From contig NZ_JAFEJU010000007.1 in the NCBI RefSeq assembly GCF_018555455.1, positions 49,192 to 113,191 on the forward strand: a DNA stretch of 64,000 nucleotides, given 5' to 3'. The translations under genes were made by a program, and so were the position numbers. Below are positions 7,977 to 16,927 of this stretch, in pieces (the first letter of the stretch is position 1; each line of letters begins with the position of its first letter). The DNA comes from Bifidobacterium colobi (lineage in GTDB: Bacteria > Actinomycetota > Actinomycetes > Actinomycetales > Bifidobacteriaceae). The notes under the pieces were generated by a model. The model had not been told where the DNA came from and did not search any database. It worked only from the letters and a program-made list of their open reading frames with translations.

Positions 7977-9245
7977 ATGACGGAAACACAGCGAGCTCCT
8001 GAGGGTTTCAGACCCCGTATCAAGCCGGTGGAAGCCGGGGATGACCGCCCGGTTTCTATTTCCGCGCGACTCGGTCGGCTGCAATTCCACGCGTCCGGCA
8101 AATTCCGCGTGCTGCAAGTGGCCGATATTCAGGACGGACCGAAAGTCTCCAAAGACACCGTGCGGCTGATCGCGGCCAGCATTGATGCCACGCGCCCGGA
8201 TCTGGTGGTGTTCTCCGGCAATCAGATCGCCGGGTTTGATTCGGCTTTCGCTGATACCTTCCGCAAACGCCGGTGGAGTGAGGATACGGCGGCTAGTGCC
8301 AGCGCGCTTGAGAAGACCCGGGAATTGGTGCGCAAGGCGATCGGCCAGTTTGTGGCGCCACTTGAGGCGCGCAAAGTGCCGTGGGCGGTGACTTACGGCA
8401 ATCACGATTTCCAGTGCGGCCTGAGCAATGCTGAGCTTGACTCCATCTACCGCGAATTTCCCGGCTGCATCAACGCCGCGGATACGCTGCTGCCTGATCA
8501 GACCATATACGCTTGCGAACCGGGTACATTGGCGCTCCCGGTGAAGGATGTGGAAGGTCAGCGCAATGTGCTGGGTTTGGTGATACTTGATTCCGGCGAT
8601 TATGCGCACGGCGGCGGTTTCGGTGTGCCTTCTGAGAAAGCGTTTGATTTTCTGCGCCGTGTGCCGGGATTGCTGAACAACCAGGACGGCGATGTCGTGC
8701 GTTCGATGGTGTTCCAGCACATGCCGCTGCCGGAGTATTACCAGGTGCTGCAGTCGGTTCCGTCCAATACCGCGTATGCGATGCAGGGTTACCGCGATCA
8801 TGCGGACACCTATTACATTCTTGATGAGCAGCACACCCAGTTGGGCGGCTATCTGGGGGAGGGTATCTCCTGCCCGGATCAGTCGGATGAGTTTGCGATA
8901 CTGCGCGATAGCGGCGGCTACTTTGCCGTGGCTGCTGGCCATGACCATCGCAATGGTTTCGTGGGGGAGTATGAGGGAATTACTGTGATCGCAACCCCAA
9001 CCTGCGGGTTCAATACGTATGGTCCGGCGCCGGCAAAGAGGGCTACGCGCCTAATTGAATTCGATATTCGTCACCCGTATGAGCCGCGCACGCAGCTGCT
9101 GGAGTTCGGTGAGCTGGTGGGCAAGCCAAGCTCCAAGCAGGCATACACTTACGCGGTGAATCAGGCCACGCCCGGTGAGGGGGAGGGTGACGATCTGCTG
9201 CGCAAGCCGTCGCTGTGGAGCCAGCTGACCGGGTTGTTCAAGTAA
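7977..9245 (+). CDS. Calcineurin-like metallophosphoesterase
   Basis: The ATG at 7977 gives 422 residues beginning MTETQRAPEGF. The open frame extends further upstream, but only through the hairpin array. Metallophosphoesterase motifs are visible in order: QVADIQDG, DLVVFSGNQIAG, VTYGNHDF and AGHDHRN. The second motif reads GNQ where most of the superfamily has GD, so one expected metal ligand is an Asn. No signal peptide or membrane segment is seen, so it is probably cytoplasmic. The family resembles fungal Dcr2/Sia1-like phosphoesterases, and the substrate cannot be told from sequence. It stands alone between the array and a REP-like element. The ribosome-binding site is weak (GGAAG). Confidence 0.85.
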   Translation: MTETQRAPEGFRPRIKPVEAGDDRPVSISARLGRLQFHASGKFRVLQVADIQDGPKVSKDTVRLIAASIDATRPDLVVFSGNQIAGFDSAFADTFRKRRWSEDTAASASALEKTRELVRKAIGQFVAPLEARKVPWAVTYGNHDFQCGLSNAELDSIYREFPGCINAADTLLPDQTIYACEPGTLALPVKDVEGQRNVLGLVILDSGDYAHGGGFGVPSEKAFDFLRRVPGLLNNQDGDVVRSMVFQHMPLPEYYQVLQSVPSNTAYAMQGYRDHADTYYILDEQHTQLGGYLGEGISCPDQSDEFAILRDSGGYFAVAAGHDHRNGFVGEYEGITVIATPTCGFNTYGPAPAKRATRLIEFDIRHPYEPRTQLLEFGELVGKPSSKQAYTYAVNQATPGEGEGDDLLRKPSLWSQLTGLFK

Positions 9246-9355
9246 ACAAGGAATCGGCCTTTAGCCGCTGCGAGTTTTCTGCAGCTAACGCTGCTTTTCT
9301 TCTCTCCACCACCCGCTTCGCAGGAGCCCCCTCGTCAGAGGAGGCCGTAAACCAT

Positions 9356-9413
9356 GGCTCCCTCTGACGAGGGAGCTGCCGAACGAAGTGAGATTGAGGG
9401 AGACTGAGGGAGA
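9356..9413 (+). repeat. REP-like palindromic element, copy 2
   Basis: GGCTCCCTCTGACGAGGGAG is followed by CTGCCGAACGAAGTGAGATT and two GAGGGAGA-type ends. A partial inverted copy (CCCCCTCGTCAGAGGAGGCC) lies just upstream at about 9328-9347. It sits between the convergent ends of the phosphoesterase gene and the IclR gene. Confidence 0.85.
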
Positions 9414-9489
9414 GAAGAGCAGCAGATGCAATACCTACGGAAGAATACAGCGTCGGCTGAAGACCGATTTCTTATTGACGCTCGGTGCG

Positions 9490-10323
9490 TTAGCGAACAG
9501 CCTTGACCAGCGCTTCGGTCAGGTACTTGCCGGCGGCCATGACCAGCGGCGCGTAACGGCGGCCGGGAGCGGCGCCCATACGACCGGTCGGGCCGGAGAT
9601 GGAAATGGCGGCGATCACCTGGCCGGAAGCGTTGCGGATTGGCGCGGAGATGGAGCACACGCCTTCTTCGCGCTCGTTCACGGACTCGGACCAGCCGCGC
9701 TTGCGCACAGCGGCCAGCTTGGTGGCGGTGAACTTGGCGTGGCGCAGACCCTGATGCAGACGCTCGGAATCCTCCCATGCGAGCAGGATCTGGGCGGCGG
9801 AGCCCGCTTCCATAGACAGCATGGCACCCACCGGAATCGAATCGCGCAAGCCGGAGACGCGCTCCACGGCGGCGATGCACACGCGCTGGTCGCCCTGACG
9901 GCGGTAGATCTGCGCGGATTCACCGGTACGGTCGAGCAGAGTCTGCAGAATCGGGCCGGCGGCAGTCAACAGGCGATCTTCGCCGGCAGCTGCAGCAAGC
10001 TCGGCAAAGCGGGAGCCGAGTACAAAACGACCGTGCTGGTCGCGCAATACAAAGCGGTGACGTTCAAGTGCGATGGCCAGTCGGTGCGCGGTCGGGCGAG
10101 CGAGCCCAGTGGCAGCTACGAGCTGGCCGAGCGTGGACGGGCCGGACTCCAGGGCGTCGAGAATCTTCACGGTTTTATCAAGTACGCCGACACCGGAGTG
10201 GATTTCGCCGTCGTTCGCAGCGGTGTTTGCAGCTGCGGATGCGGGTGCGGTGGCCGGAGTGGCTTCAAGCGTTTCGGACGCGGCAGTGCCGGTCTCTAAT
10301 GGTTCTTCTTGGGAATCAGTCAT
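9490..10323 (-). CDS. ltbR: IclR-family regulator of leucine biosynthesis (LtbR/NdgR type)
   Basis: This 277-residue regulator has an Ala/Thr-rich N-terminal leader (about 1-40). An IclR winged-helix domain follows (about 45-100, with LGQLVAATGLARPTAHRLA), then an IclR effector domain containing GSAAQILLAW and SISAPIRNASGQVIAAISISG. It is transcribed divergently from leuCD. The same arrangement is found for LtbR in Corynebacterium and NdgR in Streptomyces, which repress or tune leuCD and other amino-acid genes. A sequence in the shared intergenic region closely resembles the LtbR operator, which supports the same role here. The effector is not evident from sequence. The ATG at 10323 is the clear start of the frame. 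Confidence 0.88.
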   Translation of the reverse strand: MTDSQEEPLETGTAASETLEATPATAPASAAANTAANDGEIHSGVGVLDKTVKILDALESGPSTLGQLVAATGLARPTAHRLAIALERHRFVLRDQHGRFVLGSRFAELAAAAGEDRLLTAAGPILQTLLDRTGESAQIYRRQGDQRVCIAAVERVSGLRDSIPVGAMLSMEAGSAAQILLAWEDSERLHQGLRHAKFTATKLAAVRKRGWSESVNEREEGVCSISAPIRNASGQVIAAISISGPTGRMGAAPGRRYAPLVMAAGKYLTEALVKAVR

Positions 10324-10343
10324 AATACATGCGATTATGCCAT

Positions 10344-10358
10344 CTCACATAGTGAAAT
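10344..10358. promoter_or_regulatory. Probable LtbR/NdgR operator upstream of leuC
   Basis: CTCACATAGTGAAA contains CACATAGTGAAA (10346-10357). This differs by one base from the corynebacterial LtbR motif CA(T/C)ATAGTGAGA as I recall it. It lies about 20 bp from the regulator's own start codon, so autoregulation is likely as well as control of leuCD. Confidence 0.65.
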
Positions 10359-10615
10359 ACCAAATCGTGGAAGTGTCTCACTTGGTGGTCGCAGTCCAAA
10401 ACATCATCCACGATGTTAGAAATCGCAGCGAACGAGCAACTCGACACAGTATATAAGGTATCCAAGGACAGCGCGGAGAAAGCGGAAAACAAGTATTAAC
10501 GCGGTTATCTCAATATCCGGCCTGAGTGAGGCCGACCCCAACGCAACCACATAGGCTTATACCACGAACAAGGCGCGAACACAATACCTCGCGCGGAAAA
10601 TTTTGGAGGAACACT

Positions 10616-12019
10616 ATGGGAACGACACTGGCCGAGAAGGTCTGGGCCGATCATCTGGTGCGCAAGGGCGGCGACGGCGCTCCCGATCTGCTGTACATCG
10701 ATTTGATGCTCATGCACGAGGTCACCAGCCCGCAGGCATTCGAAGGCCTGCGTTTGGCCGGCCGTAAGCCGCGCCACGTCGATCAGCTCATCGCCACCGA
10801 GGATCACAACACCCCAACCGTGGATATCGATCGACCGAATCCAGACAAGACGAGCGCACTGCAGCTCACCACGCTGGAGAAGAATTGCAAGGAATTCGGC
10901 GTGCGACTGCACCCGCTGGGCGATGCCGATCAGGGCATTGTGCATGCGTTCGCCCCGATTCTGGGTTTGACTCAGCCGGGCATGACCATCGTGTGCGGTG
11001 ATTCGCATACCTCCACGCATGGTGCGTTCGGTGCTTTGGCGTTCGGCATCGGTACCTCCGAAGTCGAACATGTGATGGCTACACAGACGCTGAGCTTGAA
11101 GCCGTTCAAGACCATGGCCATCAACGTCAACGGCAAGCTGCCGGCCGACGCCACCGCCAAGGACATCATTCTGGCGATCATCGCCAAGATCGGTACCGGT
11201 GGCGGTCAGGGTTACGTGATCGAATACCGCGGCGAGGCCATCCGCAACCTCACCATGGACGAGCGCATGACCGTGTGCAACATGTCCATCGAGGCTGGTG
11301 CTCGCGCCGGCATGATTGCGCCGGATGAAACCACGTTCGAATACCTGAAGGGTCGCCCGCATGCGCCGGAAGGTGAGCTGTGGGATAAGGCCGTGGCCTA
11401 CTGGAAGACGCTGAAGACCGATGACGATGCGGTGTTCGACAAGGTGGTTGATATTGACGCCACCAAGCTTGGGCCTTATGTGACCTGGGGCACCAACCCC
11501 GGTCAAGGTCTGCCGATTACCGCCGATGTGCCGGATCCGGCCAAGATCGCCGACGCCACCGAGCGCTCCGCCGCCGAGCGCGCAATCAAGTACATGGGTC
11601 TGAAGCCCGGCATGCCGATCAAGGACATCGCCGTGGATACCGTGTTCATCGGCTCCTGCACCAACGGCCGCATCGACGATCTGCGTCAGGCCGCCGCGAT
11701 TATGAAGGGTCATCACAAGGCCGATTCGATTCACCGCGTGCTGGTCGTGCCGGCATCCTCCCGCGTGCGTCTGGAAGCGGAGAAGGAAGGCCTTGACAAG
11801 GTGTTCAAGGACTTCGGTGCCGAATGGCGTAACGCCGGCTGCTCGATGTGCCTGGGCATGAACCCGGACAAGCTGGTGCCGAACGAGCGCTCGATTTCGA
11901 CCTCGAACCGTAACTTCGAAGGCCGCCAGGGCAAGGGCTCGCGCACGCATCTGGCCTCTCCGGCTGTTGCCGCCGCCACCGCCATCCGCGGTACGATTTC
12001 CAGCCCGGCTGATCTGTAA
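10616..12019 (+). CDS. leuC: 3-isopropylmalate dehydratase large subunit
   Basis: With LeuD, LeuC isomerises 2-isopropylmalate to 3-isopropylmalate in leucine biosynthesis. The start at ATG 10616 is set by GGAGGA at 10605-10610. The open frame extends upstream but lacks support. The 467-residue product starts [10 protein letters not shown] as expected for the family. The three cysteines that hold the catalytic 4Fe-4S cluster are visible: C348 in GSCTNGR and C409/C412 in GCSMCLGMN. The aconitase-type signature [12 protein letters not shown] is intact. leuD follows after 12 bp, so the two subunits are co-transcribed. Control by the divergent IclR regulator is likely. Confidence 0.97.
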   Translation: MGTTLAEKVWADHLVRKGGDGAPDLLYIDLMLMHEVTSPQAFEGLRLAGRKPRHVDQLIATEDHNTPTVDIDRPNPDKTSALQLTTLEKNCKEFGVRLHPLGDADQGIVHAFAPILGLTQPGMTIVCGDSHTSTHGAFGALAFGIGTSEVEHVMATQTLSLKPFKTMAINVNGKLPADATAKDIILAIIAKIGTGGGQGYVIEYRGEAIRNLTMDERMTVCNMSIEAGARAGMIAPDETTFEYLKGRPHAPEGELWDKAVAYWKTLKTDDDAVFDKVVDIDATKLGPYVTWGTNPGQGLPITADVPDPAKIADATERSAAERAIKYMGLKPGMPIKDIAVDTVFIGSCTNGRIDDLRQAAAIMKGHHKADSIHRVLVVPASSRVRLEAEKEGLDKVFKDFGAEWRNAGCSMCLGMNPDKLVPNERSISTSNRNFEGRQGKGSRTHLASPAVAAATAIRGTISSPADL

Positions 12020-12031
12020 AGGACTGTAATT

Positions 12032-12724
12032 ATGGAAAAACTCACTACTTTGACCGGCGTTGGTGTGCCGCTGCGCCGCTCCAATGTGGATACTGATCAG
12101 ATTATTCCGGCCGTGTTCTTGAAGCGCGTGACCAAGTCCGGCTTCGATGACGCTCTGTTCTACGCATGGCGCCGCGACCCGAACTTTGTGCTCAACCAGC
12201 CGGAGTATGCCGGCAAGGGTCAGATTCTGGTGGCCGGCCCGGAGTTCGGCATTGGCTCCTCCCGTGAGCACGCCGTGTGGGCGTTGCATGATTATGGATT
12301 CCGCGTGGTGATCGCCCCGAGCTTCGCCGATATCTTCTACGGCAACACCGCCAAGAACGGTGTGCTGGCCGCGATTATGCCGCAGGAATCCGTCGAGCTG
12401 CTGTGGAAGCTGCTCGAAGAGGAACCCGGCCGCGAAATGACGGTTTCTCTGGAAACCCGCACCGTGACCTGCGGTGACGTGACCCTGCCGTTCGAAGTGA
12501 ACGACTACACCCGTTGGCGTTTGATGAACGGCTACGACGACATCGACCTGACGCTGCAGCACGAGGACGATATCGCCGCCTACGAGAAGATGCGCGCCGA
12601 AAAGTTCCCGTTCAAGCCCAAGACCATCCCCGCCAAGCACTGGCCCGAAGAGCAGATCCAGTCCGCTCGCGAGCCGGAGACTTCGGATTGGGCCGGACCA
12701 TTAGCTGATCGCGGCATTATCTGA
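12032..12724 (+). CDS. leuD: 3-isopropylmalate dehydratase small subunit
   Basis: This 230-residue protein is the swivelling small subunit of isopropylmalate isomerase. It has the family signatures [10 protein letters not shown] near the N-terminus and [17 protein letters not shown] (residues about 69-85), which shape the substrate pocket. AAAGGA at 12018-12023 overlaps the leuC stop codon and sets the ATG at 12032. The C-terminus ends with [12 protein letters not shown]. The gene is the last of the leuCD operon, and a hairpin terminator follows within 50 bp. Nothing is missing relative to characterised LeuD proteins. Confidence 0.97.
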   Translation: MEKLTTLTGVGVPLRRSNVDTDQIIPAVFLKRVTKSGFDDALFYAWRRDPNFVLNQPEYAGKGQILVAGPEFGIGSSREHAVWALHDYGFRVVIAPSFADIFYGNTAKNGVLAAIMPQESVELLWKLLEEEPGREMTVSLETRTVTCGDVTLPFEVNDYTRWRLMNGYDDIDLTLQHEDDIAAYEKMRAEKFPFKPKTIPAKHWPEEQIQSAREPETSDWAGPLADRGII

Positions 12725-12745
12725 TTGTCGTCAGCGAATACATGA

Positions 12746-12771
12746 GTAAGGCTCCCTATTGGGAGCCTTAC
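12746..12771 (+). terminator. leuCD terminator
   Basis: GTAAGGCTCCC pairs perfectly with GGGAGCCTTAC across a TATT loop, 22 bp after the leuD stop codon. Only a short TT follows, so it is a weak intrinsic terminator or relies on stem stability. Confidence 0.8.
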
Positions 12772-12917
12772 TTGTAGGTGAGTAATGCCACAGCGTTGTG
12801 GCGGAATTCGACATGTTTCTTATACCTTCCCGCGCCTATACTTAGCTTCTGTATACGTACTACTGTGCGCGGAGAGGTTCAAGGCCGTGCACGTACCCGA
12901 AGAGGGGAAGAGGGAAC

Positions 12918-15900
12918 ATGTCTACCAACATGGTCAAAAAAGCTTTAGGGGGGGGTATTGCGGCGCTGATTAGCGCGGCAATGCTGTTCTGCACCCTGCC
13001 CGCCCAGGCTGCGACCGGCACATGGAATTCGTTGTCTGACACGGAGAAGAAGTCATCCTACGGCTACTTCGTCTGGAAGTCCGAGAATGCGACAGATGCC
13101 GATGAAAAAGCTACTGCAGCTGATGCGGCTAATCTACTCAAAACTGCACCTTTCAAGGACTTAACCAACATTGGCGCCGCGGACGATGCGACTTCCTTGG
13201 ATAATATGAAGGTCGCTATTGAGCAGATTATTTCTATCAATAATTTCCGTTCTTCTTTGAAGAATGAACCATGCCGTACTGATTTGCCTCAGGGGAATCC
13301 AGCTCGCGCATGCGATGATAATGGGAATGGTCTGACTCCGCTAAAGATTACTGATAAGATGATGGCTGCGTCGCAGTCCAACGTCAATTACTCATCGCGT
13401 CATTGGGGCCATGCTGCGAACAACGGCCAGAGTTGGAATTTCGCGCTGGAAAACTTGTACACTGGTTCTGTTTATGCGCCGTGGACTTCTGACAATCAGT
13501 CCGCCGCGGTCAAAAACTGGTATTCAGAAATTACTAATTACGATGATCACCCGCTGGATTGCAAATCATCTCAGCAGATAGGTCATTACCGCACGTTGAC
13601 TAATAAAATCTGTGTGACCGATGAAACCAAGGTCCAGGTCCTTCCGTTTTCTACTACGGGTTTGGCAATCGCTAGGCGTGCCAATTTCAATGGAAACAAT
13701 TACGCAAACGGTATGACCGAATCTCAAGTGTATGGCGGCATGCAGTGGCAAGGTTCATCAGGATATGAGTATGATGCCTCCGACTATCTGGATGATTTCA
13801 ATGCATATGCTTCTCAGTTGAAGACCATCACTGGGGTGACGAATCCCGCTGATGTGACTGTGGAATCCGGTACTGCGAAGCCAACCGACCAGCTGACGAC
13901 CGAAGTGGCCGTCACGTATGATGACAACACTACGGGCACCGCCAAGGTCACGTGGAAGATTCCGGATGACTGGAATGCCGATCTCAAGGCTCACACCATC
14001 AAGCTGACCGGTACGGTTGAGGGCACTACCAAGACCGTTACGCTGAACCTCAACGTCAAGGCTGCCAAGGCTACCGCCGCAACGTTCAAGGGCACCACTA
14101 ATACCGAGACTTCCGTAACTACGGAAGCCGGTACTGCACCGAACTTGCCGAAGACCGCGACCGTGACCTGGTCAAACGGCAGCACTTCTGACGAAACCAT
14201 CAATTGGGGCTCCAGCCAGGATTACAAAAAGCCAGGCACCTACTACGATCTCAAGGGAACCGTCGAGGGCTTCACGCTCACCGCACATGTGACCGTAAAC
14301 AAGGCCACCATCACCAAGGTCGATCAGCCGGAAGCCACAACCGTCAGCAAGGGCGCCACGCCGACCATCCCGACCACCGTCAAGGTGCACTGGTCCTACG
14401 GCGACCCGACCGATGAGACCATCACTTGGGATGCTAATGCCGACCCGAAGAAGGCCTCCTTCAATACCGTCGGTTCTCAGACCTTCACCGGTACTGCAGC
14501 AGGCCAGAAGGTCACTTGGAAGGTAACCGTTGTGGAAACGAAGGTTACCAAGGCTTACGATCCGGTTCCGATGACTACCGAAGCTGGCGTTGACCCAACC
14601 TCCGAGCTGCCCAGCAAGGTTCAGGCTGACCTTGATAATGGCCAGGAGAAGCAGAGTGTATCCGTTGTGTGGGATACTCTGCCGGAGACCTGGAAGAGCT
14701 ACAAGGGCGGCACCATCAAGCTGAAGGGTACCGTGAACGGCCAGGCCGACCAGACCGTGACTCTTACCATCACCGTAAAGCACGCCACCATTCAGGATCA
14801 GACGCTCGCAGGCATTTCCGTGCCCGCTGGTGTGGACCCCACCAGCAAGCTACCTGAGACAGTGACCATCACCTGGTCCCACAACACCGGTACGCAAGAC
14901 AACGTGAAGGTTGCCTGGAACAAGATTGACGCCTCCGCATACCAGCAGGCTGGTTCCTTTACCGCCACCGGTACGGTGACCGAGGACGGTCAGACCGGCA
15001 AGGTTTCCGTGCCGGTGACCGTCACCTATCCGGTTGCAGTCTCCGCTGAGGCAACCAGCAAGTCCGTGGACACCATCGCCACGAACGAACCTGTCCTGAG
15101 CGGCGTGAACGCCACCGTACAGTACACGAATGGCACCACGACCACCAACAAGGTGAAGTGGGAATCTATCGCTGCTGCCAAGTACGCCGAAGATCAGGCT
15201 GGCAAGTCCTTCGAAGTAACCGGTACTGTGCTCAAGGAAGCTGCGACCACCAAGTCTGTCAAGGCTCGCGCGGCCGCCGATGAGCTGACCGATGCCAATG
15301 ACAATGCGCTGACCGTCAAGGTCACCGTGAATGTTACGGCGCGTAAGATCACCGCCGTGACGCCGTCTACCGACAAGATCTCCGTCGACACTGCCAAGAA
15401 CACCGATCCGACACCGACTCCGACTGGCAAGGTGACCGTGACTTGGAACGACAAGAAGACCGGAGATCGCACGGTGAACCTGACCCTGCCGAAGGACTGG
15501 AACAAGGGCATCGACGAGCACACGGTAACCGCCACTGGTACCGTGGACGGCTGGACCGATCCTGTTCCGTTCACAGTGACCGTGAACGCAGCCAAGGCCG
15601 AAAGCGTTGCTCCAATCAAGGCCATCGCCACCACGGCCAAGATTGTGCCCACGCTGCCGGAAGCCGCAACCGTGACCTGGAGCAACGGTGAGACCACCGA
15701 GGAAAGTGTGACGTGGACCAAGCCGGCCGACACCGCCTATGACACGGTCGGTCAGGATGTGACCGTCAAGGGCACTGTGGCCGGTCTCGATACTCAAGTC
15801 ACTGTGCACGTGGTTGCCGCCACCATCACGAGCGTCGACAACCCCGCCGGCCCGTTCACCACGAGCGCCGGCAAGGCTCCGACCACACTGCCGTCTACTG

Positions 15901-16712
15901 TGAACGCCCACTGGTCCAACAAGACCGAATCCAGCGTTGCCGTGGTCTGGGACACCAAGTCCGTGGACTTCTCCAACCGCTCCGGCAAGGACAAGACCGT
16001 GACCGTGGAAGGTACGGTTCAGGGTTGGAATCAGAAGGTGGAAGCTAAGGTGACCGTGGCCAGTGCCAAGGTGACCGCAGCCACCGTTGATGGCGATACC
16101 ACCGTCAAGACCGATTCTGGCACTGCTCCGAAGCTGCCCGAAAACGCCAAGCTCACTTGGGATGACGGTGGTGCACAAACCACGGCCAAGATCAACTGGG
16201 CCAAGTTCGACGGCTACAAGAACCGTGACGGCGATACCTTCACCGTCCACGGCGACGTGGACGGCTGGGCGAACGGCGTGGACGTGACCGTTGAAGTTGC
16301 TCCCGCCACCCCGATCAAGGTGGAACAGGACAAGTTCCCGGTAAGCGTCGAGGTCGGCGGCAAGCTGACCCTGCCCGCACAGGTGAACGTGATCTGGTCC
16401 AACAACGACAAGGTGCCCACCACTGTGGCATGGGATACCTACGATGCCAAGCTGCTGACCAAGGCCGGCACCTTCACCGTGAACGGTACCGTGACCCCCA
16501 AGCAGGGCACTGAGTACCAGGTGACTGCCACGGTGACCGTCACCGCCAAGAAGCAGGACAACACCACCAAGCCCGGCCAGAACACCACCGAGAACGCCAA
16601 GAACAACCTGAGCAACACCGGCTCCAGCGTGGCCATCATCGCTGTAGTCGCCCTGCTGCTCGTGGCTGTGGCGGTCACGGTACTGGCTATCGCCAAGCGC
16701 CAGCACGACTGA
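12918..16712 (+). CDS. Wall-anchored surface protein with CAP domain and 11 Ig-like repeats
   Basis: The 1264-residue protein starts with a signal peptide (MSTNMVKKALGGGIAA to about AQAATG). Residues about 35-290 look like a CAP/SCP domain, with SSRHWGHA, WNFALENLY, WYSEITNYD and IGHYRTLTNK in order. About eleven Ig-like repeats of the Big_4 type follow, each 65-90 residues with a VTWSNG or similar strand and a GTVEG-like turn. The tail has a sortase-like LSNTG (1231-1235), a membrane helix and the basic end KRQHD, so it is probably covalently wall-linked. A G8 tract lies in the signal-peptide codons. The CAP part is more A+T-rich than the repeats. I infer an adhesin or cell-wall effector. 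The ligand is unknown. Confidence 0.85.
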   Translation: MSTNMVKKALGGGIAALISAAMLFCTLPAQAATGTWNSLSDTEKKSSYGYFVWKSENATDADEKATAADAANLLKTAPFKDLTNIGAADDATSLDNMKVAIEQIISINNFRSSLKNEPCRTDLPQGNPARACDDNGNGLTPLKITDKMMAASQSNVNYSSRHWGHAANNGQSWNFALENLYTGSVYAPWTSDNQSAAVKNWYSEITNYDDHPLDCKSSQQIGHYRTLTNKICVTDETKVQVLPFSTTGLAIARRANFNGNNYANGMTESQVYGGMQWQGSSGYEYDASDYLDDFNAYASQLKTITGVTNPADVTVESGTAKPTDQLTTEVAVTYDDNTTGTAKVTWKIPDDWNADLKAHTIKLTGTVEGTTKTVTLNLNVKAAKATAATFKGTTNTETSVTTEAGTAPNLPKTATVTWSNGSTSDETINWGSSQDYKKPGTYYDLKGTVEGFTLTAHVTVNKATITKVDQPEATTVSKGATPTIPTTVKVHWSYGDPTDETITWDANADPKKASFNTVGSQTFTGTAAGQKVTWKVTVVETKVTKAYDPVPMTTEAGVDPTSELPSKVQADLDNGQEKQSVSVVWDTLPETWKSYKGGTIKLKGTVNGQADQTVTLTITVKHATIQDQTLAGISVPAGVDPTSKLPETVTITWSHNTGTQDNVKVAWNKIDASAYQQAGSFTATGTVTEDGQTGKVSVPVTVTYPVAVSAEATSKSVDTIATNEPVLSGVNATVQYTNGTTTTNKVKWESIAAAKYAEDQAGKSFEVTGTVLKEAATTKSVKARAAADELTDANDNALTVKVTVNVTARKITAVTPSTDKISVDTAKNTDPTPTPTGKVTVTWNDKKTGDRTVNLTLPKDWNKGIDEHTVTATGTVDGWTDPVPFTVTVNAAKAESVAPIKAIATTAKIVPTLPEAATVTWSNGETTEESVTWTKPADTAYDTVGQDVTVKGTVAGLDTQVTVHVVAATITSVDNPAGPFTTSAGKAPTTLPSTVNAHWSNKTESSVAVVWDTKSVDFSNRSGKDKTVTVEGTVQGWNQKVEAKVTVASAKVTAATVDGDTTVKTDSGTAPKLPENAKLTWDDGGAQTTAKINWAKFDGYKNRDGDTFTVHGDVDGWANGVDVTVEVAPATPIKVEQDKFPVSVEVGGKLTLPAQVNVIWSNNDKVPTTVAWDTYDAKLLTKAGTFTVNGTVTPKQGTEYQVTATVTVTAKKQDNTTKPGQNTTENAKNNLSNTGSSVAIIAVVALLLVAVAVTVLAIAKRQHD
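12948..12955 (+). repeat. G8 tract inside the signal-peptide coding sequence
   Basis: Codons 11-13 of the surface protein read GGG GGG GGT directly after TTA, giving eight G in a row 30 bases into the gene. Gain or loss of one or two bases would shift the frame before any functional domain. This is the classic layout for phase variation by slipped-strand mispairing. Confidence 0.8.
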
Positions 16713-16754
16713 TGCGCTGACAGTATCAGTCGCTGATTGCTGCTGATATGACTC

Positions 16755-16788
16755 AAAGGCCTTCCGGTTTCTGCCGGAAGGCCTTTTT
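16755..16788 (+). terminator. Intrinsic terminator of the surface-protein gene
   Basis: AAAGGCCTTCCGG pairs perfectly with CCGGAAGGCCTTT across TTTCTG and runs into TTTTTGC. It ends 76 bp after the stop codon. Confidence 0.92.
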
Positions 16789-16927
16789 GCATGATGCGGT
16801 GAGTTTGCATTGCACCGTGCCTGATTGATGCGAGTCGGTGCATCGGATATCAGACACAGGGCGAATAAATGTCAACATTTATGGACATAGTCACACAATG
16901 TTCAGAAACGGGGAATAGGTTGAGCAT

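Noticed and set aside
10505..12640. 711-codon open frame on the minus strand opposite leuC-leuD
   Set aside because: It spans two certain genes and their gap in antisense and has no recognisable domain.
14850..16706. 618-codon open frame opposite the Ig-like repeats
   Set aside because: Gly/His/Asp-rich antisense of repetitive VTVTGT-type codons.
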